A DNA stretch of 64,000 nucleotides from Candidatus Epilinea brevis (GTDB lineage Bacteria > Chloroflexota > Anaerolineae > Epilineales > Epilineaceae). The position numbers and the translations under genes are program-made. The stretch spans positions 62,001-126,000 of the forward strand of contig JADJUE010000008.1 of the NCBI GenBank assembly GCA_016710785.1, written 5' to 3'. A model generated the notes under the pieces. The model was not told the origin of the DNA. It did not search any database and worked only from the letters and a program-made list of their open reading frames with translations. Shown piece after piece: positions 55,814 through 64,000 of this stretch (the first letter of the stretch is position 1; every line of letters begins with the position of its first letter).

Positions 55814-57573
55814 GGCCGGATCGGATAGAACATGGGACCCGAATGGCAGGGGTAGCTGCGGGTGATCAGGCCGCCATCCTCGACCACCGACTCTGCCCAG
55901 CAGTATTCCGTGCCGGGTGTATCGTCGTTGGCCAACTGGGCCACATACCACAGCACCAGCGGCGCGGCGTCGCCGATGGCTTCACCCAGCGGCTCGATGA
56001 AGGTCTCAGGACCCTGGCGATAACCCGTGTTGCAGCAGGGCCCAAGGGTCACGAGGTCGGACTCGCCCTCGTCGGGTGCATCGTGCTGCCGGGTGACGTA
56101 GACGAAGGCGTCGTCTCCTCGGCTGCCATCCCCCCAGGCTCCGGTGTTGGGCGCGACACGCCAGCCTCGCCCGTCTTCGCCCAGAATCCGGAACATGGCG
56201 CCGTCGGCATCGACCGCGCCGTCCGACTGCCGCCGCCAGTCCTCGCGCTCCCAGAGCTTCCAGGCGGCGCCGTCCCAGTCGCTGAAGCGCGCCTTGCCGG
56301 CGAGCGCGATCCGCGACACCGGCCGGTAGGTGCCGGTGTCGCCGCAACCGCGGCCGAGGCTGGTGGCCACGGGCCGGAAGCGGCCGTCCCGATAGAAGTG
56401 GTAGGCCTGCTCGTAGCTGTAGTTGCAGGGCTGCGGCCAGAGCTCGTTCCAGTAGGTCTGGATCAGGCTGAACCCCACCGTCCTGCCGTTCTCGACCAGG
56501 TCCACCACGCGCGGCGGCACCACCGCCACCACGGCCGCGTGGCTGAACTCGGGGCAGCCCACGGCGTCGCTGTAGCCGAAGCCCTCTTCGTTGGAGTAGC
56601 TGACATGCCAGTCGACCAGCTTGGCGCTGCGGACCACCGGCTGACCCTGATAGGCGACGTCGGCCACCTTGAGACCATCGGAGCGGGTGAGGCTGTAGCT
56701 GAGGGTCCAACCGTCGCGCTCCAGGCGCCTGGCCTTGTCGCAGACCTCGCGCATCACCACTTCGTTCTGGATGCGCTTCTCGGTCACCGGCTCAGTGGCG
56801 CCCACTCGCGTCCAGCGCAGCCCCACCAGCCGGCCCTCGGTCAGGTCCACGATGGCCCAGAGCGCACCATCGCCCTCGATGAAGGTGGGCGCCACGCAGA
56901 GATGCTTGGAACGTTCGCAGCGGCTCTGATTCAGCGCCGTCTTGGTGCCGGCCATGAGAGCCTCGTCGGCCGCCGGCTGCCGTCCGAGGGCCTCCGCCAC
57001 GTCGGGGCTGGCGGCCGCGATCCGGGCGGCCAGATCCACCAGGTGCGACGGCAGGTCCGGCGCCGCCCCGGCCACGGGGTTGACCTGCAGCACCCGGCGA
57101 GCGCCCGTGTCCACGATGACCGCCAGGCTGAGGTTCAAGGCGAAGTTGTAGATCTCGACACGGTAGCAGGCCACCTCCCGACAGACCGCGATGGCCGGCA
57201 GGATATCGCCTTCGAGCAGCCGGTAGACGCCGAAGACCTCGCCGCGTAGGGGCTGCCCGTCGCGGCTGTCTCGAAAGGCCTCGCTCACCCGCGGCTCGCT
57301 GAGCGCCAGATCCTGGGCCAGTTGCTGCCCCACATCCAGACCGGCCTCCAGGCGCAGCACGGGCGGATCGGCGGCCAACGCCGCCGTGGTCCGCTGCCGG
57401 TAGGCCTGCCACTGGGGCACTTTCGCCGCGGGATTGCCGTCAGCTTCGGCCGGGGCCAGCCGCGCCTGCCCGAATTCAACGTCGTCCTGCGGATCGGGAG
57501 CCGGCGATGCCTGGCGACACGCCATCAGCGCGATCGCCAACGAGAGACAAAACAAACGCTGCATCAACATCAT
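55810..57573 (-). CDS. Copper-amine-oxidase-like lipoprotein, ligands apparently lacking
   Basis: A 587-residue protein with lipobox LMAC in MMLMQRLFCLSLAIALMAC. Start among ATG 57573, 57570 or 57564. The mature protein resembles copper amine oxidase in order of elements: a small N-terminal domain, then GLKVADVAYQGQPVV, then CNYSYEQAYHFYRDGRF, which mirrors the NYD/Y...DG region that holds the self-processing tyrosine, and RIALAGKARFSDWDG. The paired copper histidines (HxH) expected some 50 residues later are not visible. So it may have lost catalysis, or be a distant fold. Many cysteines suggest disulfides. It lies just after a glycosyltransferase gene. Confidence 0.5.
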   Translation of the reverse strand: MMLMQRLFCLSLAIALMACRQASPAPDPQDDVEFGQARLAPAEADGNPAAKVPQWQAYRQRTTAALAADPPVLRLEAGLDVGQQLAQDLALSEPRVSEAFRDSRDGQPLRGEVFGVYRLLEGDILPAIAVCREVACYRVEIYNFALNLSLAVIVDTGARRVLQVNPVAGAAPDLPSHLVDLAARIAAASPDVAEALGRQPAADEALMAGTKTALNQSRCERSKHLCVAPTFIEGDGALWAIVDLTEGRLVGLRWTRVGATEPVTEKRIQNEVVMREVCDKARRLERDGWTLSYSLTRSDGLKVADVAYQGQPVVRSAKLVDWHVSYSNEEGFGYSDAVGCPEFSHAAVVAVVPPRVVDLVENGRTVGFSLIQTYWNELWPQPCNYSYEQAYHFYRDGRFRPVATSLGRGCGDTGTYRPVSRIALAGKARFSDWDGAAWKLWEREDWRRQSDGAVDADGAMFRILGEDGRGWRVAPNTGAWGDGSRGDDAFVYVTRQHDAPDEGESDLVTLGPCCNTGYRQGPETFIEPLGEAIGDAAPLVLWYVAQLANDDTPGTEYCWAESVVEDGGLITRSYPCHSGPMFYPIRP

Positions 57574-57580
57574 CTTTCTA

Positions 57581-58930
57581 TCATACCATAGGGGCAGCAA
57601 CGCCATCCGGCTTCCCGGTCGGCGCCAGGCTCTCGATCCACCCGCAGGCGGCCGCCAGGCTGGATGCATTGTCCATTCGCCCGGCCAGCTCCCGACATTG
57701 GGCGGCCACCTCGCCGGAGGCCAGCAAAGCCCCCAACACCCTCGCCACCTCAGGGCCGCGGAACCGCGATACGGACAGGCTACGGGCCACCCCCAGCCGC
57801 TCCAGGCGCCAGGCGTTATCGAACTGATCAAAGGCCAGTGGCATGACCAACTGCGGGATTCCGGCCGCCAGCGCCTGGGCCATGGTCCCGATGCCGCCAT
57901 GGTAGATGAGGGCGGCGGCGCGCGGCAGCAGCAGCCTCAGAGGCAGATAGCTGAAATGACGGACCTCAGACGGCAACCGGTCCGGCAACTGTTCGGGAAA
58001 ACGACTGAGCAGGATGGCCCGCCGCCCCATACGACCAGCCGCATCCACCGCCGCCGCGAAGAATTGGTGGCCCTGCTTCATCGCCGAGCCCGGTGTGAAG
58101 ACCAACGGAGCAGCGCCAGCGGCCAGGAAATCCTCCATGTCCAGAAGGGCGGCGGACTGCTCGGCCGTCGGAGCCACCTCCGACGGGTCGAATCGGACGA
58201 ACCCGGCCAGACGGACCTGTGGCGGCCAATCGGGCTGCGGGGGGGCAAACCAGTCCGGAAAGAGCCCGACGGTGCGCGTTTCGGAGAGGATCCAGCGGTC
58301 GAAGTGCCCGCGGACGGGCGGCAGATGCAGCTCGCGCCGCTGCGGTTCGATGGCCGGCACCACCACCGGATCAACGAAAAGGCGGTCGACGATCCGGTAA
58401 TACCGGCGCTTCCAGGCGGGCGAAAGCCAATCCGGCAGGCGGATGCCGGCCAGGACCGGCGACTGGTACGCAGATCGCAGCATGCTGGGCTGCAGGAGTA
58501 CCGTAGCCATGGGGACGCCCAGTTTCTCCTGGGCTACCCGCGCCCCAACGGTCAGGCAGGAGGCGGCCACCACCGTCCGCATGGGATCGGCGGCGGCGAT
58601 GATGTCGTACAAGGGTCGCAGGAGAGGGGCCAGGCCTTCACGGGCGAGGAGCGGAAAGCTGCGCCGGGGATGCCACATGTCTGGATGGTCCAGCAGGTGG
58701 CTAAACGCCGCTTCGGTCCCCAAGGCGACAAAATCCAGTCCCATCGCCACCGTCAGATCGCGATAATGGTCGTTGGCCACCACGATGGCGCGGTGGCCGC
58801 GCGCCCGAAGCGCCCGACCCAAGGCCAGGACCGGGTAGATGTCGCCGGCGCTGCCCAGGGTCGGCAGCAGCACGTCGAGAGCATGGTCAATCATGGGTAG
58901 TTCGGCAGTGTCGTCCGGCTGGGCGGTCAT
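57581..58930 (-). CDS. GT1-family glycosyltransferase (UGT/MGT-like)
   Basis: A 449-residue GT-B glycosyltransferase. N-terminal acceptor domain begins VLLPTLGSAGDIYPVLALGRALRARGH. C-terminal donor domain has HGGIGTMAQALAAGIPQLVMPLAFDQFDNA, the family-1 signature, with the catalytic-region PLVFTPGSAMKQG. Relatives add sugars to sterols, macrolides or lipids with UDP- or dTDP-sugars. Eight bases separate it from the lipoprotein gene, so the two are likely co-transcribed. The 307-bp gap to the response regulator (58931-59237) contains an AT-rich TTCAATTCGATAGGGTTGTATT stretch (58962-58983) but no RNA gene. Confidence 0.88.
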   Translation of the reverse strand: MTAQPDDTAELPMIDHALDVLLPTLGSAGDIYPVLALGRALRARGHRAIVVANDHYRDLTVAMGLDFVALGTEAAFSHLLDHPDMWHPRRSFPLLAREGLAPLLRPLYDIIAAADPMRTVVAASCLTVGARVAQEKLGVPMATVLLQPSMLRSAYQSPVLAGIRLPDWLSPAWKRRYYRIVDRLFVDPVVVPAIEPQRRELHLPPVRGHFDRWILSETRTVGLFPDWFAPPQPDWPPQVRLAGFVRFDPSEVAPTAEQSAALLDMEDFLAAGAAPLVFTPGSAMKQGHQFFAAAVDAAGRMGRRAILLSRFPEQLPDRLPSEVRHFSYLPLRLLLPRAAALIYHGGIGTMAQALAAGIPQLVMPLAFDQFDNAWRLERLGVARSLSVSRFRGPEVARVLGALLASGEVAAQCRELAGRMDNASSLAAACGWIESLAPTGKPDGVAAPMV

Positions 58931-59237
58931 GGCGTTCTCGAAATCCGCGCGGGAGGGTAACGTTCAATTCGATAGGGTTGTATTCTAACGCCGGGGACCA
59001 GACCACGGTTAATGTCAGGGCGACGGCGGCTTCGGGGCCTTCGGCGTCGCAACCGAAGCGCCACACCCTGGGCCTCCCGCGCCGAGCGCCGGTCAGCTTC
59101 TTCAGTCTTGGCTGGTTACCTTACGCTTGCGTCACATCCTGTCAGCCTCTCTAACGAGCCATCGCGGCCTGCCGTTGACCGCCAGACAGCTGCCGCCGCC
59201 ATTCGGGCCCCGGGCAGCGTTGCAGGCGCGGATACCT

Positions 59238-59990
59238 ATGCCCTCCATCCTGGTCGTCGACGACGAGCCCAGCATCATCGACCTTGCGACCCTCTACCTT
59301 GAAGGGGAGGGTTTTTCTGTGCGCCGCGCCGCTACGGGCGGCGAGGCCCTGGACCAGGTCGCGGCCGAACGGCCGGATCTGGTCGTCTTGGACGTGATGC
59401 TCCCGGGAATGAGCGGTTGGGAGGTCTGCAAGGCGCTGAGAGCGCAGTATGGGCAGCTCCCCGTGATCATGGTCACGGCGCGCGGCGAGGAGGTGGACCG
59501 CGTGGTGGGGCTGGAGTTGGGTGCGGACGATTACGTGGTCAAACCCTTCCACGGCCGCGAGCTAGTGGCCAGGGTGCGCGCCGTCCTTCGCCGCGCCGAT
59601 TGGGGGAATGCGACCGGCAACGAGGTCGACGGACCCCATCCGCTGGTCCTGGGTGACGTGACCATCGACCCTGCGGGCCGCACGGTGACCGTAGCCGGAC
59701 GAGCGGTCGGCTTTCGGGCCCGGGAGTTTGAATTGCTCTGGCATCTGGCGCGCCATCAAGGCATCGCCCTCAGCCGCAGCCAACTGCTGGAGCAGGTATG
59801 GGGCTACGATTTCCTGGGTGAGAGCCGCACGGTGGACGTGCATGTCGCCCACGTGCGGCAGCATCTGGCCGACTCGCGCAGCGTGAGCATCGAGACCATC
59901 TGGCGCGTTGGCTACAAGCTGGTGGTCAATGCCGCGTCCCAAACACCGGAATGGTCGGCAACACGCCCGGAACGCAACGGTCGCGGCTAG
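59238..59990 (+). CDS. OmpR/PhoB-family response regulator
   Basis: A 250-residue regulator. Receiver domain: VVDDEPSIIDL acidic pair, phospho-acceptor Asp52 in LVVLDVMLPGM, VTARG, and the ELGADDYVVKPFH lysine. C-terminal winged helix: GRAVGFRAREFELLWHLARHQGIALSRSQLLEQVWGYDF and TVDVHVAHVRQHL. Pairs with the sensor kinase 121 nt downstream. ATG 59238 begins exactly at the receiver domain; a longer in-frame start exists but adds no structure. Confidence 0.93.
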   Translation: MPSILVVDDEPSIIDLATLYLEGEGFSVRRAATGGEALDQVAAERPDLVVLDVMLPGMSGWEVCKALRAQYGQLPVIMVTARGEEVDRVVGLELGADDYVVKPFHGRELVARVRAVLRRADWGNATGNEVDGPHPLVLGDVTIDPAGRTVTVAGRAVGFRAREFELLWHLARHQGIALSRSQLLEQVWGYDFLGESRTVDVHVAHVRQHLADSRSVSIETIWRVGYKLVVNAASQTPEWSATRPERNGRG

Positions 59991-60111
59991 CACAGCTGGT
60001 CGCTCGGCGTCAGCCCTGCGGCCCGTCGCGACGCGCCCCATACTCAGGCGAAGCTCATCGCCCAGGGTCCGCCTGACACTTTGCTAACATCGCCGGTGTA
60101 CACTGCGGACC

Positions 60112-61719
60112 ATGAGCATCTCCTCATCGGCAGCGACCCCTCCCCCTACGGCAGCCGGTGGCGCCAGTAGCCTGCGCCGCCGACTCCTGGTCAGCTACGC
60201 GCTGGTCATTGGCGTTTCCGTCGTCCTGTCCTCCTTGGCCTCGCTGTTGCTGTTCGCCCGTCGCGCCGGGCAGGAGGTCTGGCGGGACCTTGCGGACCAG
60301 GCCGCCACCTTGGCCAACACGGTGGAGACCTTGTCCCTGGCCGAGTCGCCGACGCCGCCGGACATCCTGGCCGGCCTCTTCGCCGACGCCCGGCTGCGCG
60401 AATCCGGCCAACCGATTCTGGTGCTGGACGCCTCAGGGCATCCCTTGGCCAGCCTGCATCCCCCGCCTCCGGCGCCGCGCCGCCGGCCGTCGGGACCGGG
60501 CGGATTCCTGCGCGGCGTTCGACGCCCCGTGGACCCGGATGCCCTGTTCCCGCCCTTGGAGCCGACCGCCGACGGCCGGCCGGCGACAGCGGCGCTGATC
60601 ACCGCAGCCCGAAGGCGGCTCATCTACGCCACCTTGGCGCTTCCGGAGACCATCGCGCCTGCCTTCACGGCCCTGCTGCCCATCCAATCGAACCGGACGG
60701 CACGGCATCTGGCCATCGTCTATCCCCAACTGAACCTGGCCGGAGCGCTGCGCGGCATGCTGCCCTCGGTGCTGCTGGTGGGCGTGGCGGCACTGCTGCT
60801 GGCGTCGCTCCTGGCCGTCGCGCTGGCCGGATCCATCACCCGACCGGTCGGAGAGCTGACCGCGGCCACAGTCCGCGTGGCCTCCGGTGACTACACCGCG
60901 CGGGTGCGCCCCGCGCGGGACGGCGAGCTGGCCAACCTGGGAGCGGCCTTCAACCAGATGGCGACGCGGGTGCAGGAGGCGGATGCCCGGCAGCGGGATT
61001 TCGTGGCCAATGTGTCGCATGACCTGCGCACCCCGTTGACCACTGTCCGCGGCTTTGCCCGAGCCTTGGTGGATGGCACCGCCCGCACGGAGGATCAGCG
61101 GCGGCGGGCGGCCGAAGCCATCGACACGGCGAGCGAACGCATGGCCGGCCTGGTGGAGTCGCTCCTGGAGCTGGCCCGCCTGGAAGGGCGCGCCGCCGCC
61201 GCCGGGACGCTGAGCATGGGCAATGAACGCCTGGCGCCGCTTCTGACGGCTGCAGTGGCTGCCGTCCAGGGCGTCTCCATGATTATGGGCGTCGAGATCG
61301 GCATCGACTGCCCGGAAGACCTGGCCATCCGCGCTGATCGGGATTGGCTGGGCCGGGCCTTGGGCAACGTGCTGGATAACGCGCTGCGTTTCAGCCCGCG
61401 CGGCGGGACCGTCCGGATCCGCGCCGCGCGGCGGCAGGCAAGCGGCCGCGGCCCGGCGGCGGTCGACATCAGCGTGCAGGACCAGGGGCTCGGCATCGCC
61501 GCCGCGGATCTGCCGCGCGTCTTCGAGCGCTTCTACCGCGGCGACCCGGCCCGGCGGGCCGGCGGCAGCGGGCTGGGCCTGGCCATCGCCAAGGAGATCG
61601 TGGAGGCCCATGGCGGCCGCATCGCGATCAGCAGCGAGGCCGGCGAGGGGACGCAGGTCGTCATCAGCCTGCCGGAAGGCGACTCGGGCGGGCTTGGCCC
61701 GGCACCAGAAGCGGCCTAG
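60112..61719 (+). CDS. Sensor histidine kinase
   Basis: A 535-residue kinase with two membrane helices (~25-50 and ~225-247) around a ~170-residue extracytoplasmic sensor domain. HAMP follows (GSITRPVGELTAATVRVA...AFNQM). H-box FVANVSHDLRTPLTT (His303), N-box LGNVLDNALRFS, G1 DQGLGI, F-box RVFERFYRGD, G2 GSGLGLAIAKEI. Acts with the regulator just upstream. The sensor region has a Pro/Arg-rich insert (PPPPAPRRRPSGPGG), ligand unknown. A small uncharacterised gene follows. Confidence 0.93.
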   Translation: MSISSSAATPPPTAAGGASSLRRRLLVSYALVIGVSVVLSSLASLLLFARRAGQEVWRDLADQAATLANTVETLSLAESPTPPDILAGLFADARLRESGQPILVLDASGHPLASLHPPPPAPRRRPSGPGGFLRGVRRPVDPDALFPPLEPTADGRPATAALITAARRRLIYATLALPETIAPAFTALLPIQSNRTARHLAIVYPQLNLAGALRGMLPSVLLVGVAALLLASLLAVALAGSITRPVGELTAATVRVASGDYTARVRPARDGELANLGAAFNQMATRVQEADARQRDFVANVSHDLRTPLTTVRGFARALVDGTARTEDQRRRAAEAIDTASERMAGLVESLLELARLEGRAAAAGTLSMGNERLAPLLTAAVAAVQGVSMIMGVEIGIDCPEDLAIRADRDWLGRALGNVLDNALRFSPRGGTVRIRAARRQASGRGPAAVDISVQDQGLGIAAADLPRVFERFYRGDPARRAGGSGLGLAIAKEIVEAHGGRIAISSEAGEGTQVVISLPEGDSGGLGPAPEAA

Positions 61720-61783
61720 GATTCGGGAGGTCTATTTTCCGGCGCCGCAGGTATCGCGGCCCGGCCAAGCAAAGAGGCAGCAG

Positions 61784-62230
61784 ATGAAGCCCTTCGGCGT
61801 CGACGCAGCAGGCACCCTGGCCATCCTCACCGTCATGGTCGACCGCTTGGGCGAGCTCCTGGAAGGCCGGGATCTCACCCGCACCGTCGTCATCGAAACC
61901 GGGGGACGCACCCTGCGCCCGGCGATGACTCTGGGGCTGATCCTGGAGACGGAGCAGGCCCTGGGCGCGGCTGACAGTGGCCTCTCCGCGGAGGGGCAGC
62001 AGGCGCTCGTCGGCCTGCGCACCCGCCGCGAAGCCCACCGGGACTTTCACCGCGAGATCTATGAGGCGCGGCTGCGGCGGGAGATGAAGAGCCTGGAGGA
62101 CAGCGGGCGCTGGGCGCGAGGGGAGCGCCAGGCGACCGATGAGCGCGATCCCCAGGAGGATGAGGCCGCGGCCAACCGCCGCGCGCGCTTCAACCTGCTG
62201 GCGATGGCGTTGGCGCAGGTGAAGCGCTGA
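61784..62230 (+). CDS. Hypothetical charged helical protein
   Basis: A 148-residue soluble protein with AAAGAGG before ATG 61784. It has a short N-terminal hydrophobic stretch (LAILTVMVDRLGELLEG), a middle helix with LILETEQALGAADSG, and a very charged C-terminal half (RRREMKSLEDSGRWARGERQATDERD). No family recognised. The gap to the kinase is 64 nt; it may be the last gene of that operon. Confidence 0.5.
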   Translation: MKPFGVDAAGTLAILTVMVDRLGELLEGRDLTRTVVIETGGRTLRPAMTLGLILETEQALGAADSGLSAEGQQALVGLRTRREAHRDFHREIYEARLRREMKSLEDSGRWARGERQATDERDPQEDEAAANRRARFNLLAMALAQVKR

Positions 62231-62303
62231 GCGATGCCTGTTGATTCCGACAGGAAGCCGTGGCACGAGCAGGATGCCCGCGCCACGGCCATGAGGATGA
62301 GGA

Positions 62304-64000
62304 TCAGGGTCGGTAGGTCAACGTGAGCACCGGCCCGGCGCTGCGGCGGTTTTCCTCCCAGCGCCGGAAGCTCAGCAGGGGGCTGACCCGGCTGCTCGTC
62401 AGCCGCAACGCGTAGCCATGGTCCTGCTGGGGATGCTCCAGCCAGAAGCGAAAGGCCTGTGTCACCTGCTCACCGGCAAAGCGCACCGGGGCGTTGACCA
62501 TGGGCACATTCAAGGTCAGGTCGGGCTCGCCGGCCAGATCCCATTCACCGTCGTAATCCGCCACCCGGTTGCCCGCGCTGCCCAGCTTGCTCGCACCGGC
62601 CTGGTTCCAGGGCTTGTCCGGATGGCTGTGGTCCCGCCAGGTAGGCCCGCCGGTGGGGTTCTGGTTCCAGTCGCCGCCCGACACCGGGTCTGACCAGGAC
62701 TGCAGGACGCGGCGGATCTCCACCGCCTGGGCATCGCCCGCCCAGCCGGTAGCGCTGAAGGACGCCGCCACCAGACGGTCATCGACGGTCAGGCCCGCCT
62801 CCTGCTTCATCGCTGCCTGCCATTCGAAGCGCACGAAACCGGGAATGCGCGCGTCGCCGGCGATGTTCAACTGCAGACGGTCGTTGGACCAGGTGGCCAG
62901 GCCGGGGCCGACCGGGCTGGCATCGTGGACCGGGATGGTCAGGTTCTCATAGCCGCTGGCGCCCAGGGTGACCGTGAGCAGCTCGCCCACCTCGAAGCGG
63001 GGCTGGTTGGCGTCGGCGGCACCGATCAGCACATTGGCCACCCCCCCCGATGCCTGGTCCGCCAGGTCGCGGATGGCACCGGTCACCTGCAGACGGTAGG
63101 CCTCGCCCACGGCCAGCTGGGTGGTCAGAGAGACGCGGTCGCCATTTTGAGCGTCCCAGGCCACGGAGGACACGGGCATCGCCTGGCCGTCCCGCTGGCG
63201 GACGACCCGCCAGCCGGACGGATCGGCGGCGGCCGCCCGGTCGACGGCCTCGGAGAACCAGACCTCGAGTCGGGTCAAGGAGGTCACGGACACCCGGGCG
63301 ATCTGCGGCGGGGTGCGGTCGCGCAGGCTGCGAACATCAGCGGCCTTCAAGCTGCCGTCGATAGAGCCGAGGAAGGCCTCCAGGTCCGCCCGCTGGCGGC
63401 CGGAGAGTTGGGCGACGGCACCATGCGGGGCAGGACGACCGGCGCTGCCCAGGTCTTCGACGACATCGCTGAGGGTGGCCGCCCAAGCACTCACCCCATC
63501 GTAGGGCGCCGTGTCCCATACGCCCACCAGCGTCGCGGTGTTGACGCACCACAGGCATCTGCCGCGTCGGCCGCTGTCGTTCAGCTCCTTCTCGTTGCTG
63601 TCGCGCCGACGCCCGATGTCATGGAAGCCGTGGTCCAGGAAGGCCGTCTCCGGCACATGGCAGCCGGCGCAGTCGGCATCGGCCGGCTTGCGCTGCGGGT
63701 CGGCGCCCAGGAAGCTGGCCGCGCCGCGCACGGCGGCTTCGCTCAGCTGGCCGTCGGCCTGCCGGTAGGGGCTGCGCGGCAGGGCCTTGAGGTTCATCAG
63801 GTAGGCCGCCAGGCTGTCCAGCTCGACGTTGCGGCCGCCGTTGGCCGGACCGAGCTCCGGCTGCGCGGCCTGGCCCAAGAAGCCTTTGGCGCCCATGAGG
63901 GGGCTCGTGAAGGTATGTTCGAAATCCTGGATCTCGTCGCGATCCCCGCTGTGGTGCAGCTGGCCCCAGCCATACTTGCTGTCGCGCTGGCCAGAGTTGA
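62304..64000 (-). CDS. Multi-domain di-heme-peroxidase-like c-type cytochrome (5' end cut)
   Basis: The frame is open to the window edge, so the start is beyond it; ATG 63896 is internal. The visible N-terminal part is a cytochrome-c-peroxidase/MauG-like module: heme motif CAGCHVPETAFLDHG and the NTATLVGVWDTAPYDG...TLSDVV segment that in these proteins follows the second heme. A SbsA/Ig-like domain comes next (PPQIARVSVTSLTRLEVWFSEAVDRA), then a DNRLRE-like beta module (VEIRRVLQSWSDPVSGG, FRFWLEHPQQDHGYALRL). Such modular cytochromes are secreted or surface-bound. Only one CxxCH is seen; another probably lies outside the window. Confidence 0.7.
   Translation of the reverse strand, partial: NSGQRDSKYGWGQLHHSGDRDEIQDFEHTFTSPLMGAKGFLGQAAQPELGPANGGRNVELDSLAAYLMNLKALPRSPYRQADGQLSEAAVRGAASFLGADPQRKPADADCAGCHVPETAFLDHGFHDIGRRRDSNEKELNDSGRRGRCLWCVNTATLVGVWDTAPYDGVSAWAATLSDVVEDLGSAGRPAPHGAVAQLSGRQRADLEAFLGSIDGSLKAADVRSLRDRTPPQIARVSVTSLTRLEVWFSEAVDRAAAADPSGWRVVRQRDGQAMPVSSVAWDAQNGDRVSLTTQLAVGEAYRLQVTGAIRDLADQASGGVANVLIGAADANQPRFEVGELLTVTLGASGYENLTIPVHDASPVGPGLATWSNDRLQLNIAGDARIPGFVRFEWQAAMKQEAGLTVDDRLVAASFSATGWAGDAQAVEIRRVLQSWSDPVSGGDWNQNPTGGPTWRDHSHPDKPWNQAGASKLGSAGNRVADYDGEWDLAGEPDLTLNVPMVNAPVRFAGEQVTQAFRFWLEHPQQDHGYALRLTSSRVSPLLSFRRWEENRRSAGPVLTLTYRP

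Overview
The window is GC-rich chromosomal DNA with about 50 protein genes, no rRNA, tRNA, CRISPR array or intact insertion sequence that I could recognise. It most resembles a member of the Chloroflexota (Ardenticatenia/Anaerolineae-like). The clues are several secreted proteins with long Thr/Pro linkers leading to a short hydrophobic 'YLP/FLP' end, a RarA fused to a methyltransferase, a guanylate kinase with GVGKD in its P-loop, and winged-helix/TPR or STAND-type regulators. This assignment is an inference from protein style only.

Layout. 1-6.9 kb: two near-identical lipoprotein paralogues, each followed by the same kind of terminator, flank a compact gene set (PrsW-type membrane protease, ParA/MinD ATPase, tiny zinc protein, winged-helix protein, cyclic-nucleotide-binding coiled-coil protein) and an ECF sigma factor. 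A membrane protein with a NHLP-leader-like segment follows. 7-14 kb: membrane pyrophosphatase, zinc-ribbon membrane protein, DinB-like protein, RlmI-type rRNA methyltransferase, acyl-CoA dehydrogenase. 14-16 kb: an AhpD-like gene interrupted by one in-frame TGA at its catalytic CxxC, followed by a bacterial-SECIS-like hairpin (probable selenoprotein), with an array of four palindromes at exactly 23-bp spacing upstream, then a coiled-coil PD-(D/E)xK-like protein. 16-19.4 kb: polar amino-acid ABC importer. 19.6-26.3 kb: secreted and envelope proteins (CotH/lamin-tail, FixH-like, His-rich membrane protein, tandem vWA). 26.4-28.5 kb: phosphatidylserine synthase convergent with a methyltransferase-phosphatidylserine decarboxylase fusion, together a PS to PE to methylated-PE route. 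28.6-29.2 kb: PIN/Phd toxin-antitoxin pair. 30-37.6 kb: PncC, PEP carboxykinase, FtsH, lipoprotein, methyltransferase, DUF2231 protein. 37.9-46.2 kb: STAND ATPase with winged helix, secreted unknown, a 1396-residue kinase-NACHT-FGE protein, FG-GAP repeat protein. 46.4-52.2 kb: priA, gmk, rarA. 52.3-62.2 kb: secreted protein, TPR regulator, two membrane/secreted proteins, glycosyltransferase, two-component system. 62.3-64 kb: a multi-domain c-type cytochrome cut by the window end.

The strongest discovery candidate is the AhpD-like selenoprotein (14142-14786) with its SECIS and palindrome array. Next are the PmtA-Psd fusion, the kinase-NACHT-FGE giant, and the PrsW/ECF-sigma/duplicated-lipoprotein neighbourhood.
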